DNA of 64,000 nucleotides from Vreelandella boliviensis LC1 (GTDB lineage: Bacteria; Pseudomonadota; Gammaproteobacteria; Pseudomonadales; Halomonadaceae). The notes beneath the pieces were generated by a model. It was not told where the DNA came from and did not search any database. It saw nothing but the letters and a program-made list of their open reading frames with translations. A program made the position numbers and the translations under genes. Positions 17,544-25,152 of the stretch are shown one piece after another. Where the stretch lies: NCBI RefSeq assembly GCF_000236035.1, contig NZ_JH393257.1, forward strand, positions 1,807,348 through 1,871,347, given 5' to 3'. How positions within the stretch are numbered: the stretch's first letter is position 1; the number at the start of each line of letters is the position of its first letter.

Positions 17544-18095
17544 ATGAAACTCAAACTACTTACCGCTGGCGTTTGTGCCGCTGCTTTATTTACCGGCGTT
17601 GCCGTGGCCGATCATGGTCCTACCACGGTAGGCGGCGCCAACATGCTTCCTGAGCGGAATATTATCGAAAACGCGGTTAATTCAGGCGATCATGAAACGC
17701 TCGTCGCCGCCGTTCAAGCGGCTGAACTGGTTGATGTGCTGCAAGGGGAAGGCCCTTTTACCGTATTCGCGCCGACGGATGATGCGTTCGCGAAACTTCC
17801 TGATGGCACCGTTGAGACGCTGCTGCAACCAGAGAATCAGGAGCAACTTCAAACGGTTCTTACCTACCACGTTGTACCTGGCAATATGAACCGGGACGCA
17901 TTGTGGGAAGAAATCATGGAAAATGATGGCGACGTGGCTTTTAAAACCGTTCAAGGTGAGTACCTTACCGTCGCGCGCAACGGCAATAACCTGATGGTTA
18001 TGGATGCCCAGGGCAATAGTGCCAATATCACGGTCGTGGATGTGGCGCAGTCGAACGGCGTGATCCACGTGATCGACAGTGTGTTAATGCCTTAA
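17544..18095 (+). CDS. Secreted fasciclin-domain protein
   Basis: 183 residues: a signal peptide (1-22, cleavage after AVA), a short linker and one fasciclin (FAS1) domain, residues about 38-183. The H1 motif is FTVFAPTDDAFAKL near residues 72-85 and the H2-like block NGVIHVIDSVLMP is at the C-terminus. FAS1 domains mediate adhesion or matrix contacts, and the bacterial ones are usually secreted or surface proteins of unknown ligand. An AGGAG site is 7 nt before the ATG. It is divergent from the ECF sigma/RskA pair and ends in a strong terminator, so it is a single-gene transcript likely controlled by that sigma factor. Confidence 0.92.
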   Translation: MKLKLLTAGVCAAALFTGVAVADHGPTTVGGANMLPERNIIENAVNSGDHETLVAAVQAAELVDVLQGEGPFTVFAPTDDAFAKLPDGTVETLLQPENQEQLQTVLTYHVVPGNMNRDALWEEIMENDGDVAFKTVQGEYLTVARNGNNLMVMDAQGNSANITVVDVAQSNGVIHVIDSVLMP

Positions 18096-18146
18096 GGGTA
18101 CAACTCATAACGGGTAATGACCGTTATTCGTTCGAGGTTACATTTG

Positions 18147-18179
18147 CCCACCGCCTAGCTTGCTAGGCGGTGGGTTTTT
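18147..18179 (+). terminator. Rho-independent terminator after the fasciclin gene
   Basis: A perfect 13-bp stem (CCCACCGCCTAGC 18147-18159 / GCTAGGCGGTGGG 18162-18174) with a tight loop and TTTTT. It abuts the stop of the convergent tag gene. Confidence 0.93.
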
Positions 18180-18786
18180 ATCGATCAGAAGGCCGCACAA
18201 ACCCCTCTCGGGCGCGAGCGGCTTGTTTGCGAATGACGCATTCTTGCGCGTGATCATTAAGCAGCCCCATGGCCTGCATAAAGGCAAACGCAGTGGTGGG
18301 GCCGAAAAATTTCCAGCCGCGCTTTTTCAGTTCTTTAGCCAGAGCTATGGATTCAGGTGAGGTGGTCTGGGTTTGGGGCGCCGCTAACTCGGTTGGCTCA
18401 TAGCGCCAGAAGAACGCGGCCAGCGAGCCTTCTTGCTCGACCATTTCCTTGGCGCGCTGGGCGTTGTTAATCGTCGCTTCGATCTTACCGCGGTGGCGAA
18501 TAATCCCCGCGTCTTGAAGTAAACGCTGCACATCGTCTTGGCCAAAACGAGCGACTTGGTGGAAATCGAAGTGGTGAAAGGCGGCGCGAAAATTCTCGCG
18601 TTTGTTGAGAATCGTGCGCCAGCTCAAGCCCGACTGAAAGCTCTCCAGGCACAGCTTCTCGAACAGCCGCTGATCGTCGTCGACCGGGAAACCCCTCTCG
18701 TTATCATGGTAGGGCAGAAATTCCGGCGCGCCGCCACACCACTGGCAACGAGGATGACCGTCGGGGGCGATAAAGTCGTGGGTCAT
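18178..18786 (-). CDS. tag: DNA-3-methyladenine glycosylase I
   Basis: 202 residues, slightly longer than E. coli Tag (187). Family features: RCQWCGG at the N-terminus, YHDNERGFPVDDDQRLFEKLCLES, the helix-hairpin core LSWRTILNKRENFRAAF, and HAQEC near residues 177-181, the His-x3-Cys part of the structural zinc site. It excises 3-methyladenine from alkylated DNA in base excision repair. One oddity: YHDNERG has Arg where the family normally has Trp (YHDxEWG). This position is near the substrate pocket entrance, so specificity might differ. It converges on the fasciclin gene. Confidence 0.9.
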   Translation of the reverse strand: MTHDFIAPDGHPRCQWCGGAPEFLPYHDNERGFPVDDDQRLFEKLCLESFQSGLSWRTILNKRENFRAAFHHFDFHQVARFGQDDVQRLLQDAGIIRHRGKIEATINNAQRAKEMVEQEGSLAAFFWRYEPTELAAPQTQTTSPESIALAKELKKRGWKFFGPTTAFAFMQAMGLLNDHAQECVIRKQAARAREGFVRPSDR

Positions 18787-18811
18787 CGGCTACTCGCTTC
18801 TTAAACAAGCC

Positions 18812-19537
18812 CTAATCAAACCATTCCTGGGCGGTACGCCATAGGCACATGCCGATAAAATAAACCGATGTAATGCCCCATCCCCACATTGCCCAGGCGG
18901 CATGTACGGGGCTGGAGAGCACCAGTGATGTGGCGCATACGCACCAGACCAGCGTGACGGCGATATTGAGCGGCATAAACAAGCGCACCCTAAAGGGGTG
19001 CAGAAACTTCATCCGGGTCACGGTGAGGATGGCCAGTAGCACGATAGTGGCAAAGGTGACGAAGGGTGGTAAGTCGAGAATATAGAAATAGGCGGCGGCG
19101 ATGTTCCAGGCGGCAGGAAAGCCAACAAAGTAATTATCCTGGCTTTTCATATCGACATTGCAGAAACAGAACATCGATGACAGCAGAATGATAAACACGG
19201 ATAACAGCCCTAAATAGGGCGGTAATTCAATGAAGTAATAAATAAATAGGGCGGGAATAAAGGCCCAGGTCAGGTAATCGATCACCATATCAAGCGTTGA
19301 GCCATCGAAGTGGGGCAGTATGGCTTTCACTTCATATTTGCGCGCCAGGGTGCCATCAATACCATCGATCATCATGGCGGCGCCTAGCCAGAGCAGGCAG
19401 GCAACTGGGTTATCGTCGACCAGTGCGAGCAACGCCATTGTACCCAGCAGCACACCACTGGCGGTAAATATATGCACGCTCCATGCTTTACATCGTGAGG
19501 CGCGGGATTCTGTGTGCGAAGAAAGAGATTGAACCAC
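18812..19537 (-). CDS. pcs: Phosphatidylcholine synthase
   Basis: From a GTG at 19537 (GGGG 5 nt upstream) the protein has 241 residues, the usual length for Pcs; a longer frame reaches 19654 but adds a non-conserved leader. About eight membrane segments. The CDP-alcohol phosphotransferase motif DGTLAR ... FDGSTLDMVIDY (residues about 59-86) and the downstream VGFPAAWNIAAAYFY and FLHPFRVR blocks match bacterial Pcs rather than PgsA or PssA. The enzyme condenses CDP-diacylglycerol with choline to give phosphatidylcholine in one step in the inner membrane, so the cell can use external choline for lipids. Confidence 0.87.
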   Translation of the reverse strand: MVQSLSSHTESRASRCKAWSVHIFTASGVLLGTMALLALVDDNPVACLLWLGAAMMIDGIDGTLARKYEVKAILPHFDGSTLDMVIDYLTWAFIPALFIYYFIELPPYLGLLSVFIILLSSMFCFCNVDMKSQDNYFVGFPAAWNIAAAYFYILDLPPFVTFATIVLLAILTVTRMKFLHPFRVRLFMPLNIAVTLVWCVCATSLVLSSPVHAAWAMWGWGITSVYFIGMCLWRTAQEWFD

Positions 19538-19687
19538 GTTGACCCCATTGGGAACGTGTTGTCCCCTTTGCGTTTGGTTAATAGATAAGCCTGTAAAGAA
19601 AGATACACTACTACAAGAATGCTTCCAGAGAATACGCCAAGTACATCCTTTCATGGCGTGATGGGTCTTGGCTTATCGAGGTAATGG

Positions 19688-21169
19688 TTATGTGTCATCT
19701 TTTATTGCCAAATAAGCGTCGCTTAGCCACTTACCTGCCTTCATCAGCTCGCCTTCCGTTGAGCCTGCATAGCCGAGCACTAAACCAGGATGTTCGTTTG
19801 CAGAGAGGTAATAGCGAGAAAGTGGCGAAAGGGTAATGTCGGCTTTGTCGGCGCGTTCTACGAGCAGGTCTTCTTGCGCACGGGTATCGAGCCTGGCCAA
19901 CAGATGCATACCGGCATGACCATCAGAAAGCTCAAGCCCTTTGGCTACCGCCGGTGCTAATGCTGTTCGTAAACACGCCTGTCGCTGGCGATAGGCAGAC
20001 CGCATGCGGGCGATGTGGCGGGTAAAGTGTCCATTGGCAATAAATTCAGCAAGCGCTGATTGCACGGGGTAGTTACCTTCGCGGTGCAATCGCGCATGGG
20101 CGCGTCTAAAGTCTTTGGCGAGCGTGTCGGGGAGTACCAAATAGCCTAAACGCAAGCCCGGATAGAGCACTTTACTGAAGGTGCCCACATAAATAACCGA
20201 TGCCTGCTCCGAAAGCCCCTGTAGCGAAGGCGTCGGCGGTGTATCGTAGCGAAACTCACTGTCGTAATCGTCTTCAATGACCCAACTGCCGGTTCGGGAA
20301 GCGTGCTCAAGTAATGCCAGCCGTCTAGGGACTGGCATGGTAACGCCACTGGGGTATTGGTGAGAGGGTGTCACGTAAATAAGCCGAGGCGCTGGCGCAC
20401 TCGCTGGTGCGAGTGAAGGGTTTAGCCCTTCTTGATCGACGGGGACGGGCGTTATCGTTAAGCCCGACGCCAAAAAGCAGGCCTGGGCGCCGCCGTAACC
20501 AGGTTCTTCCATCCAAACAGAATCACCATGATCGGTGAGTAGTTGAGTGATCAGTTCAAACGCCTGCTGGGCGCCTTGGGTAATCACGATCTGCCCCGGC
20601 TGGCAGCGCACCGCGCGGGAAAGGCGAAGATAATCACAAAGGGCTGCTTTCAGTTCAGGTAGCCCGCCATTGGTTTGATAATCCATCCATGCTATCTGGG
20701 CGTGATAATAGTGGCGCCGCAACAGGCGTTGCCACTGCTCGCGGGGAAACAGGTCGAGGGCCGGGACACCCGGCACAAAGGCGCGATGTCTAGGGCTTAG
20801 CGTTCCCCCCAGTGCTAACAGCTTATTGCCCCGCGTTGAGTAGCGAACCGGCAAAGGCGGTGGAAGCTCGGCCTTGGTTAACAGCGAAGGTAGATCGGCC
20901 ACATAGAGCCCCGCCCCCTGGCGGGAAATCAGCAATCCTTCCGCCAGTAGCCGATCCATGGCGGCCAGCACCGTATTGCGGCTAACACCCAAAGCGCGGG
21001 CCAAGTAGCGGGAAGAAGGCAGCGCATCGCCAGCCGTCAATTCACCATGTTGAATCCACTCCTTAAGCGAGCGGTAGAGCTGCTGAACCAGAGTGGCTGA
21101 TTCATGTTCAGCTAGCCTTAACGCTAGCGCCTCTGTAATCCAGTCGCTAGCGGCGTCGCGTAGATTCAC
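19688..21169 (-). CDS. MocR-type regulator, PdxR-like
   Basis: About 493 residues from a GTG at 21169 (GAGGG 5 nt before). An in-frame GTG at 21214 would add 15 residues but lies inside a candidate operator. It has an N-terminal GntR winged helix (ALPSSRYLARALGVSRNTVLAAMDRLLAEG) and an aminotransferase-like domain with VIEDDYDSEFRY and the PLP-lysine segment YVGTFSKVLYPGLRLGYL. PdxR-like members control PLP synthesis or salvage. Here no pdx gene is adjacent and the divergent gene is a GNAT acetyltransferase, so the target is probably that gene. Confidence 0.9.
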   Translation of the reverse strand: MNLRDAASDWITEALALRLAEHESATLVQQLYRSLKEWIQHGELTAGDALPSSRYLARALGVSRNTVLAAMDRLLAEGLLISRQGAGLYVADLPSLLTKAELPPPLPVRYSTRGNKLLALGGTLSPRHRAFVPGVPALDLFPREQWQRLLRRHYYHAQIAWMDYQTNGGLPELKAALCDYLRLSRAVRCQPGQIVITQGAQQAFELITQLLTDHGDSVWMEEPGYGGAQACFLASGLTITPVPVDQEGLNPSLAPASAPAPRLIYVTPSHQYPSGVTMPVPRRLALLEHASRTGSWVIEDDYDSEFRYDTPPTPSLQGLSEQASVIYVGTFSKVLYPGLRLGYLVLPDTLAKDFRRAHARLHREGNYPVQSALAEFIANGHFTRHIARMRSAYRQRQACLRTALAPAVAKGLELSDGHAGMHLLARLDTRAQEDLLVERADKADITLSPLSRYYLSANEHPGLVLGYAGSTEGELMKAGKWLSDAYLAIKDDT

Positions 21170-21209
21170 TGGTACCCTCAATTTAGCGATAAGTGGCTCT
21201 TTATCGTAG

Positions 21210-21242
21210 ACCACTATAACGGCAAGCTGTATTTAACCACTA
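21210..21242. promoter_or_regulatory. Candidate operator of the PdxR-like regulator
   Basis: A direct repeat ACCACTA at 21210-21216 and 21236-21242, 26 bp apart. On the minus strand it reads TATAGTGGTCTA and GGTAGTGGTTAA, close to the AAAGTGG-W-CTA motif described for PdxR in Corynebacterium. It lies between the divergent regulator and GNAT genes. Confidence 0.45.
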
Positions 21243-21261
21243 CCCAGATGGAGCAGTCGTT

Positions 21262-21711
21262 ATGACTAACATCCGTTCGGCAGTACTTAATGACTTAGAA
21301 CCTCTCAGTGCATTGCTCGATGGCTATCGTCAGTTTTATGCCCAGCCGAGTGATATTCAGGCGGCGCGTGATTTCCTCCGCCAGCGCATGGGGCTTGGGG
21401 ACTCTTTTATTTTGGTTAGCGAGAACAGTGAAGGAGCGCTCACCGGTTTTGTGCAGCTTTACCCAGGGGTTTCCACGGTGGGATTAAATGCGCGCTGGAC
21501 GCTGAATGATCTCTTTGTGTTACCCGACTGTCGTGAAAAAGGCACAGGACGAGCGTTAATGGAAGCCGCTTCTCAGCTAGCCCACGATCACGGCGTAGCG
21601 CGCTTGATACTCATGACGCAGGTAGAAAACGAGCGTGCCCAACACCTTTATGAGTCACTGGGCTGGCAGCGCAATACCGCGTTTTATGGTTATGTATTAG
21701 ACGTGAATTAA
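21262..21711 (+). CDS. GNAT-family N-acetyltransferase
   Basis: 149 residues with the acetyl-CoA binding motif A as LNDLFVLPDCREKGTGRALMEAA (residues about 78-100) and C-terminal AQHLYESLGWQRN. Soluble. The family transfers acetyl groups to amines, and the substrate is not evident. It is divergent from the MocR/PdxR-like regulator with a shared 90-bp control region, so it is likely regulated by it, possibly in response to PLP or an amine. Confidence 0.9.
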   Translation: MTNIRSAVLNDLEPLSALLDGYRQFYAQPSDIQAARDFLRQRMGLGDSFILVSENSEGALTGFVQLYPGVSTVGLNARWTLNDLFVLPDCREKGTGRALMEAASQLAHDHGVARLILMTQVENERAQHLYESLGWQRNTAFYGYVLDVN

Positions 21712-21733
21712 ACGCTGCCTCAGTAAAAGGCGC

Positions 21734-22216
21734 CTAATTGACACTCTCCGGCTCCGGCAACTTACACACATCCACCCACTTGGCATTGACCAGCTCGGCC
21801 AGGCGCTTGGGGCTTAGGCGCACGGCGCTATTAGGTGATCCCGCTGCAGGGAGGACTTCGTCATAGGCGTGGAGCGATTCATCGCAGTACACCGGCAAGT
21901 CAGTGGCGAGGCCAAAAGGGCAGACGCCGCCGACCGGGTGGCTGGTCAGCTCCATGACCGTCTCGGCGTCGAGCATTTTGGCCTTACCGCCGAAGGTGTC
22001 GCGAATTTTGCGGTTATCGATTCGCGCATTGCCACTGGCAACGATCAGCAGTGGTTTTTCGCCCATCCGAAACGCCAGGGTTTTGGCAATCTGACCAGGT
22101 GCTACACCATGGGCTTCAGCGGCCAGTTGTACCGTGGCGGTGCTGGTTTCAAGCTCTTCGATGTTGATATCTGGCGCATGCTCGGCAAAGAACTGGCGAA
22201 CGGTCTCTATGCCCAT
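21734..22216 (-). CDS. YbaK/EbsC-family aminoacyl-tRNA deacylase
   Basis: 160 residues. Family blocks: APGQIAKTLAFRMGEKPLLIVASGNARID (residues about 40-68) with the essential Lys, GGVCPFGLATDLPVYCDESL and GSPNSAVRLSPKRLAEL. Proteins of this fold remove mis-charged amino acids from tRNA (Cys-tRNAPro, Ala-tRNAPro and similar). It is a trans-editing factor rather than a domain of ProRS. Probably monocistronic; it follows codA by 77 bp on the same strand. Confidence 0.88.
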   Translation of the reverse strand: MGIETVRQFFAEHAPDINIEELETSTATVQLAAEAHGVAPGQIAKTLAFRMGEKPLLIVASGNARIDNRKIRDTFGGKAKMLDAETVMELTSHPVGGVCPFGLATDLPVYCDESLHAYDEVLPAAGSPNSAVRLSPKRLAELVNAKWVDVCKLPEPESVN

Positions 22217-22293
22217 TGTGGTTTTCCCCGGTTGTTAACATTCGTCGCTAACATTAGATGCTTAAATGCCTAATCTAACGTTTCTGTGGCGCA

Positions 22294-23547
22294 TTAGCCA
22301 AGCCACGGCGGTGTGACTATTTTGGCGGGCTCGCGCTGCATGATGATCTCGCCATGGCGAACTGACAGCAGCACCTCGCCCTGGTTGCGCAGCACGCTGT
22401 AGTCATCCTCGCCTTCCAGCAGGTTAAAGCTGGCGGGTTTGCCGATCTCAATGCCGTAACGCGCTTCGATATTCATTGTGCGGGCGCTGTTATCAGTGAT
22501 CAGCGAAAGCGCCTGGCTGAAGTCCTGATAGCCCATCATTTGGCAAATATGCAGGCCAAAATCCAGCGTTCGCAGTAGCTTGCCGTTACCCAGTGAGTAC
22601 CAGGGGTCAAAGATGGAGTCCTCGGCAAAGCAGACGTTAATACCCGCTGCATTTAGCTCCTTCACACGGGTCACGCCGCGCCGTTTTGGATAGGTATCAA
22701 AACGCCCCTGCAGATGAATACTTTCGGTGGGGCAGGAAACAAAGTTAATGCCCGAGCGTTTGAGCATCAGAAACAGCTTGGAGCAGTAGGCGTTGTCATA
22801 GGAGTGCATGGCCGTGGTGTGGCTGGCGGTAACGCGACCGCCCAGGTCGTTAAACAGCGCCTCGCAGGCGAGCACTTCGAGAAAGCGTGAGTTGGGGTCG
22901 TCAATCTCGTCGCAGTGGACATCCACTAAACGGTCATACTTGATCGCCAGCTCGATCACCCGTTTCATGGAAGCGACACCCAGCTCACGGGTGTATTCGA
23001 AGTGGGGAATGCCGCCAACCACATCGGCGCCAATTTCCAGCGCCTCTTCCAGCAGCTTGTCGCCGCCGGGGTAGGAGAGCAGCCCATCCTGCGGGAAGGC
23101 CACCACCTGGATATCGATTTTATCTTTCAGCTCGTCGCGTAAGGCGCACAGGGTTCTGATGCCAATCAGGCTGGGGTCGCTGGTGTCGGCGTGGGTGCGC
23201 ACAAACTGAACGCCGTTGCCGATCAGCAGGTTGAGGGTTTTTAAAGCGCGCTCGCGAATATCCGCTTCGGTGAGCATAGGTTTGCGCTCGCCCCAGCGCT
23301 CAATGCCTTCAAATAGGGTGCCGCTCTGGTTCCAGCTCGGTTCGCCCGCTGTCAGCGCGGCATCCAAATGAATATGCGGCTCGATAAACGGCGCGCAAAC
23401 AAGCTTGGCGCGCGCATCAATTTGGCCTTCACTCGCGGTTAGTGGGGCGTCCTGGGCGGTAATCGCCGTGAATACGCCGTTCTCGATCTCAATTCGATAA
23501 AGCTCGGGGCGCTGGCGTAGCCTGGCGTTGATAATCTGCATGCTCAT
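22294..23547 (-). CDS. codA: Cytosine deaminase
   Basis: 417 residues from the ATG at 23547; the frame opens at a TTG 6 bp earlier. Amidohydrolase fold with metal and catalytic residues in EPHIHLDAAL, the VDVHCDEIDD segment, ASHTTAMHSYDN and CFAEDSIFDPW, as in E. coli CodA. It converts cytosine to uracil and ammonia. It lies 16 bp downstream of codB in one operon, and its product feeds the reductive uracil pathway encoded about 15 kb to the right. Confidence 0.93.
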   Translation of the reverse strand: MSMQIINARLRQRPELYRIEIENGVFTAITAQDAPLTASEGQIDARAKLVCAPFIEPHIHLDAALTAGEPSWNQSGTLFEGIERWGERKPMLTEADIRERALKTLNLLIGNGVQFVRTHADTSDPSLIGIRTLCALRDELKDKIDIQVVAFPQDGLLSYPGGDKLLEEALEIGADVVGGIPHFEYTRELGVASMKRVIELAIKYDRLVDVHCDEIDDPNSRFLEVLACEALFNDLGGRVTASHTTAMHSYDNAYCSKLFLMLKRSGINFVSCPTESIHLQGRFDTYPKRRGVTRVKELNAAGINVCFAEDSIFDPWYSLGNGKLLRTLDFGLHICQMMGYQDFSQALSLITDNSARTMNIEARYGIEIGKPASFNLLEGEDDYSVLRNQGEVLLSVRHGEIIMQREPAKIVTPPWLG

Positions 23548-23563
23548 ATACAAAACGGCTCAC

Positions 23564-24829
23564 TTATTGTTTGGCAGTGGAGGGAAGGCTATCACCCAGC
23601 GTAGCGTGCTTTAGGCGCAGCAGCACGGCGTAGCTTCCCGCTGCCACTGCAACACCCACCAGTGGGGGGAGTAATGGAGAGAAGTAGGCAGCTCCCGCAC
23701 CGATCGCATAGGCGGCTAACCCCCGACGATTGAAATCGGGTAGCGCAGCGGACGAAAGCGACGGGTAGCGGCCTTTATGCTTGAGCCAAAAGTCTGCCAT
23801 GATCACGCCGCCCATGGGGGGGATAAAGGTACCCAGCAGCACTAGGAAGGGAATCAGCAGGTTATACATCCCGCCCACCGCCAGTACGGTACCAATCGCC
23901 GCACCGCCTACCGTGACCAAACGGCGTTTTTCGGTACGCAGCAAATTACAGCCCGCCACGGCGAAGTTGTAGATAGTGTTGTCCTGGGTGGTCCAGATGT
24001 TCAAGAACAGCATCAGCACGGCGATAGTGACAAAGCCTTGAGCGATCAAGACGTCTACAATATCGGCCTGCTGGTAAATCATGGTCCCCAGGGCACCGGT
24101 CAACACCATCAGGCCATTACCTACAAAGAAGGCCGCCATGGTGGCAATGACAGCAATCTTGGGAGTTTTGGCGAAGCGGCTCCAGTTAGTCGCTTGAGTG
24201 CCGCCGCTGATAAAGGTGCCAATGATGACGGTAATCGCGGCTGCCACGCTCATGCTCTCCGTGGGCGTCTGCTGGCTTAACCCGGCGAAACCGCGCACAT
24301 CCACCAGGCCGGTGAACAGGCTGATCAGGATAAACAGCATCATGGCGGGCACGGCAAAGCGCGAAAGCCAGTCCATGCCGCGGTAGCCGATCATGGCGGT
24401 GATGCAGAAACCAAACCCAAACAGCACCATTAAGGGGATTTCCAGCCATTCAGGCATCCCGGTGGTGCGTATTAATACTAAGGCAATCGTCGCGGTGCCC
24501 CAGGCGTACCAACCAATCTGGGTAAAACCGAGAATAAAGTCGGAGAGTTTGCTGCCCTTCTCACCAAAGCAGAAGCGTCCCATCAGCACCGAATTGAGCC
24601 CGCTTTGACAAGCAATATAGGCGAGGGCTGCCGCATAGATCCCCAGCAGCAGGTTGCCAATCAGAATGATCCATAGCAGTTGCCCAATCGGAAAGGCTTG
24701 GCCTAACGTGCCACCCGCCCACATGGTGGCGGTGAAGAAGGTAAAGCCGAGCAATACGGCAGAGGTAGAAAACAGGCCCTTGCGGGCACTGAGGGGCACT
24801 TCACTGAGGGGGTAGTCGGAGTGTCGCAT
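23564..24829 (-). CDS. codB: Cytosine permease
   Basis: 421 residues with about 12 membrane helices, of the NCS1 (nucleobase:cation symporter-1) family and CodB-like in length and in DFILGFTQIGWYAWGTATIAL and IWTTQDNTIYNFAVAG. It imports cytosine by cation symport. AGGAG is 7 nt before the ATG. It is the first gene of codBA. Upstream lies a 16-bp tandem repeat that may carry the operator. Confidence 0.93.
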   Translation of the reverse strand: MRHSDYPLSEVPLSARKGLFSTSAVLLGFTFFTATMWAGGTLGQAFPIGQLLWIILIGNLLLGIYAAALAYIACQSGLNSVLMGRFCFGEKGSKLSDFILGFTQIGWYAWGTATIALVLIRTTGMPEWLEIPLMVLFGFGFCITAMIGYRGMDWLSRFAVPAMMLFILISLFTGLVDVRGFAGLSQQTPTESMSVAAAITVIIGTFISGGTQATNWSRFAKTPKIAVIATMAAFFVGNGLMVLTGALGTMIYQQADIVDVLIAQGFVTIAVLMLFLNIWTTQDNTIYNFAVAGCNLLRTEKRRLVTVGGAAIGTVLAVGGMYNLLIPFLVLLGTFIPPMGGVIMADFWLKHKGRYPSLSSAALPDFNRRGLAAYAIGAGAAYFSPLLPPLVGVAVAAGSYAVLLRLKHATLGDSLPSTAKQ

Positions 24830-25152
24830 GGTGATCTCCTAGTCAAAGGAAACAGGTCGCCAAAAAGCGTCTATCAATAAATACATCTAGCAATAAATGC
24901 ATCTATCAACAAAAGCTATATCAATAAGTTAGCAATATTTATGCCAATAAATCGGGGCGTAGAGAATAAAAGCGCTGATTATTTTTAAGCCCTACTCAGT
25001 CTTTTTAGTGGTACTTTTAAAATAACTTCTAATAAATTTTAGTTATTGGCCGAAAGGTATTATAGGTGGCCACTATCTCGTTAAAGAGAAGAGTACTCAT
25101 AGAGATTGCTTTACGCTCCCGTTGATCTAGCAAATAAGGAACTCCTAAGCGT
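24830..25152. other. Intergenic region between codB and the diguanylate cyclase gene
   Basis: AT-rich, about 320 bp, with no credible gene; a 75-codon minus-strand frame here runs into the coding sequence of the cyclase and has no family features. It must hold divergent promoters for codBA and for the cyclase operon. Confidence 0.7.
24875..24929. repeat. 16-bp tandem repeat upstream of codB
   Basis: Unit CAATAAATACATCTAG at 24875-24890, CAATAAATGCATCTAT at 24891-24906, a degenerate third copy CAACAAAAGCTATAT, and the start of a fourth (CAATAAG). It lies 45-100 bp upstream of codB. It may be an array of regulator sites or simple slippage-born sequence. Confidence 0.65.
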
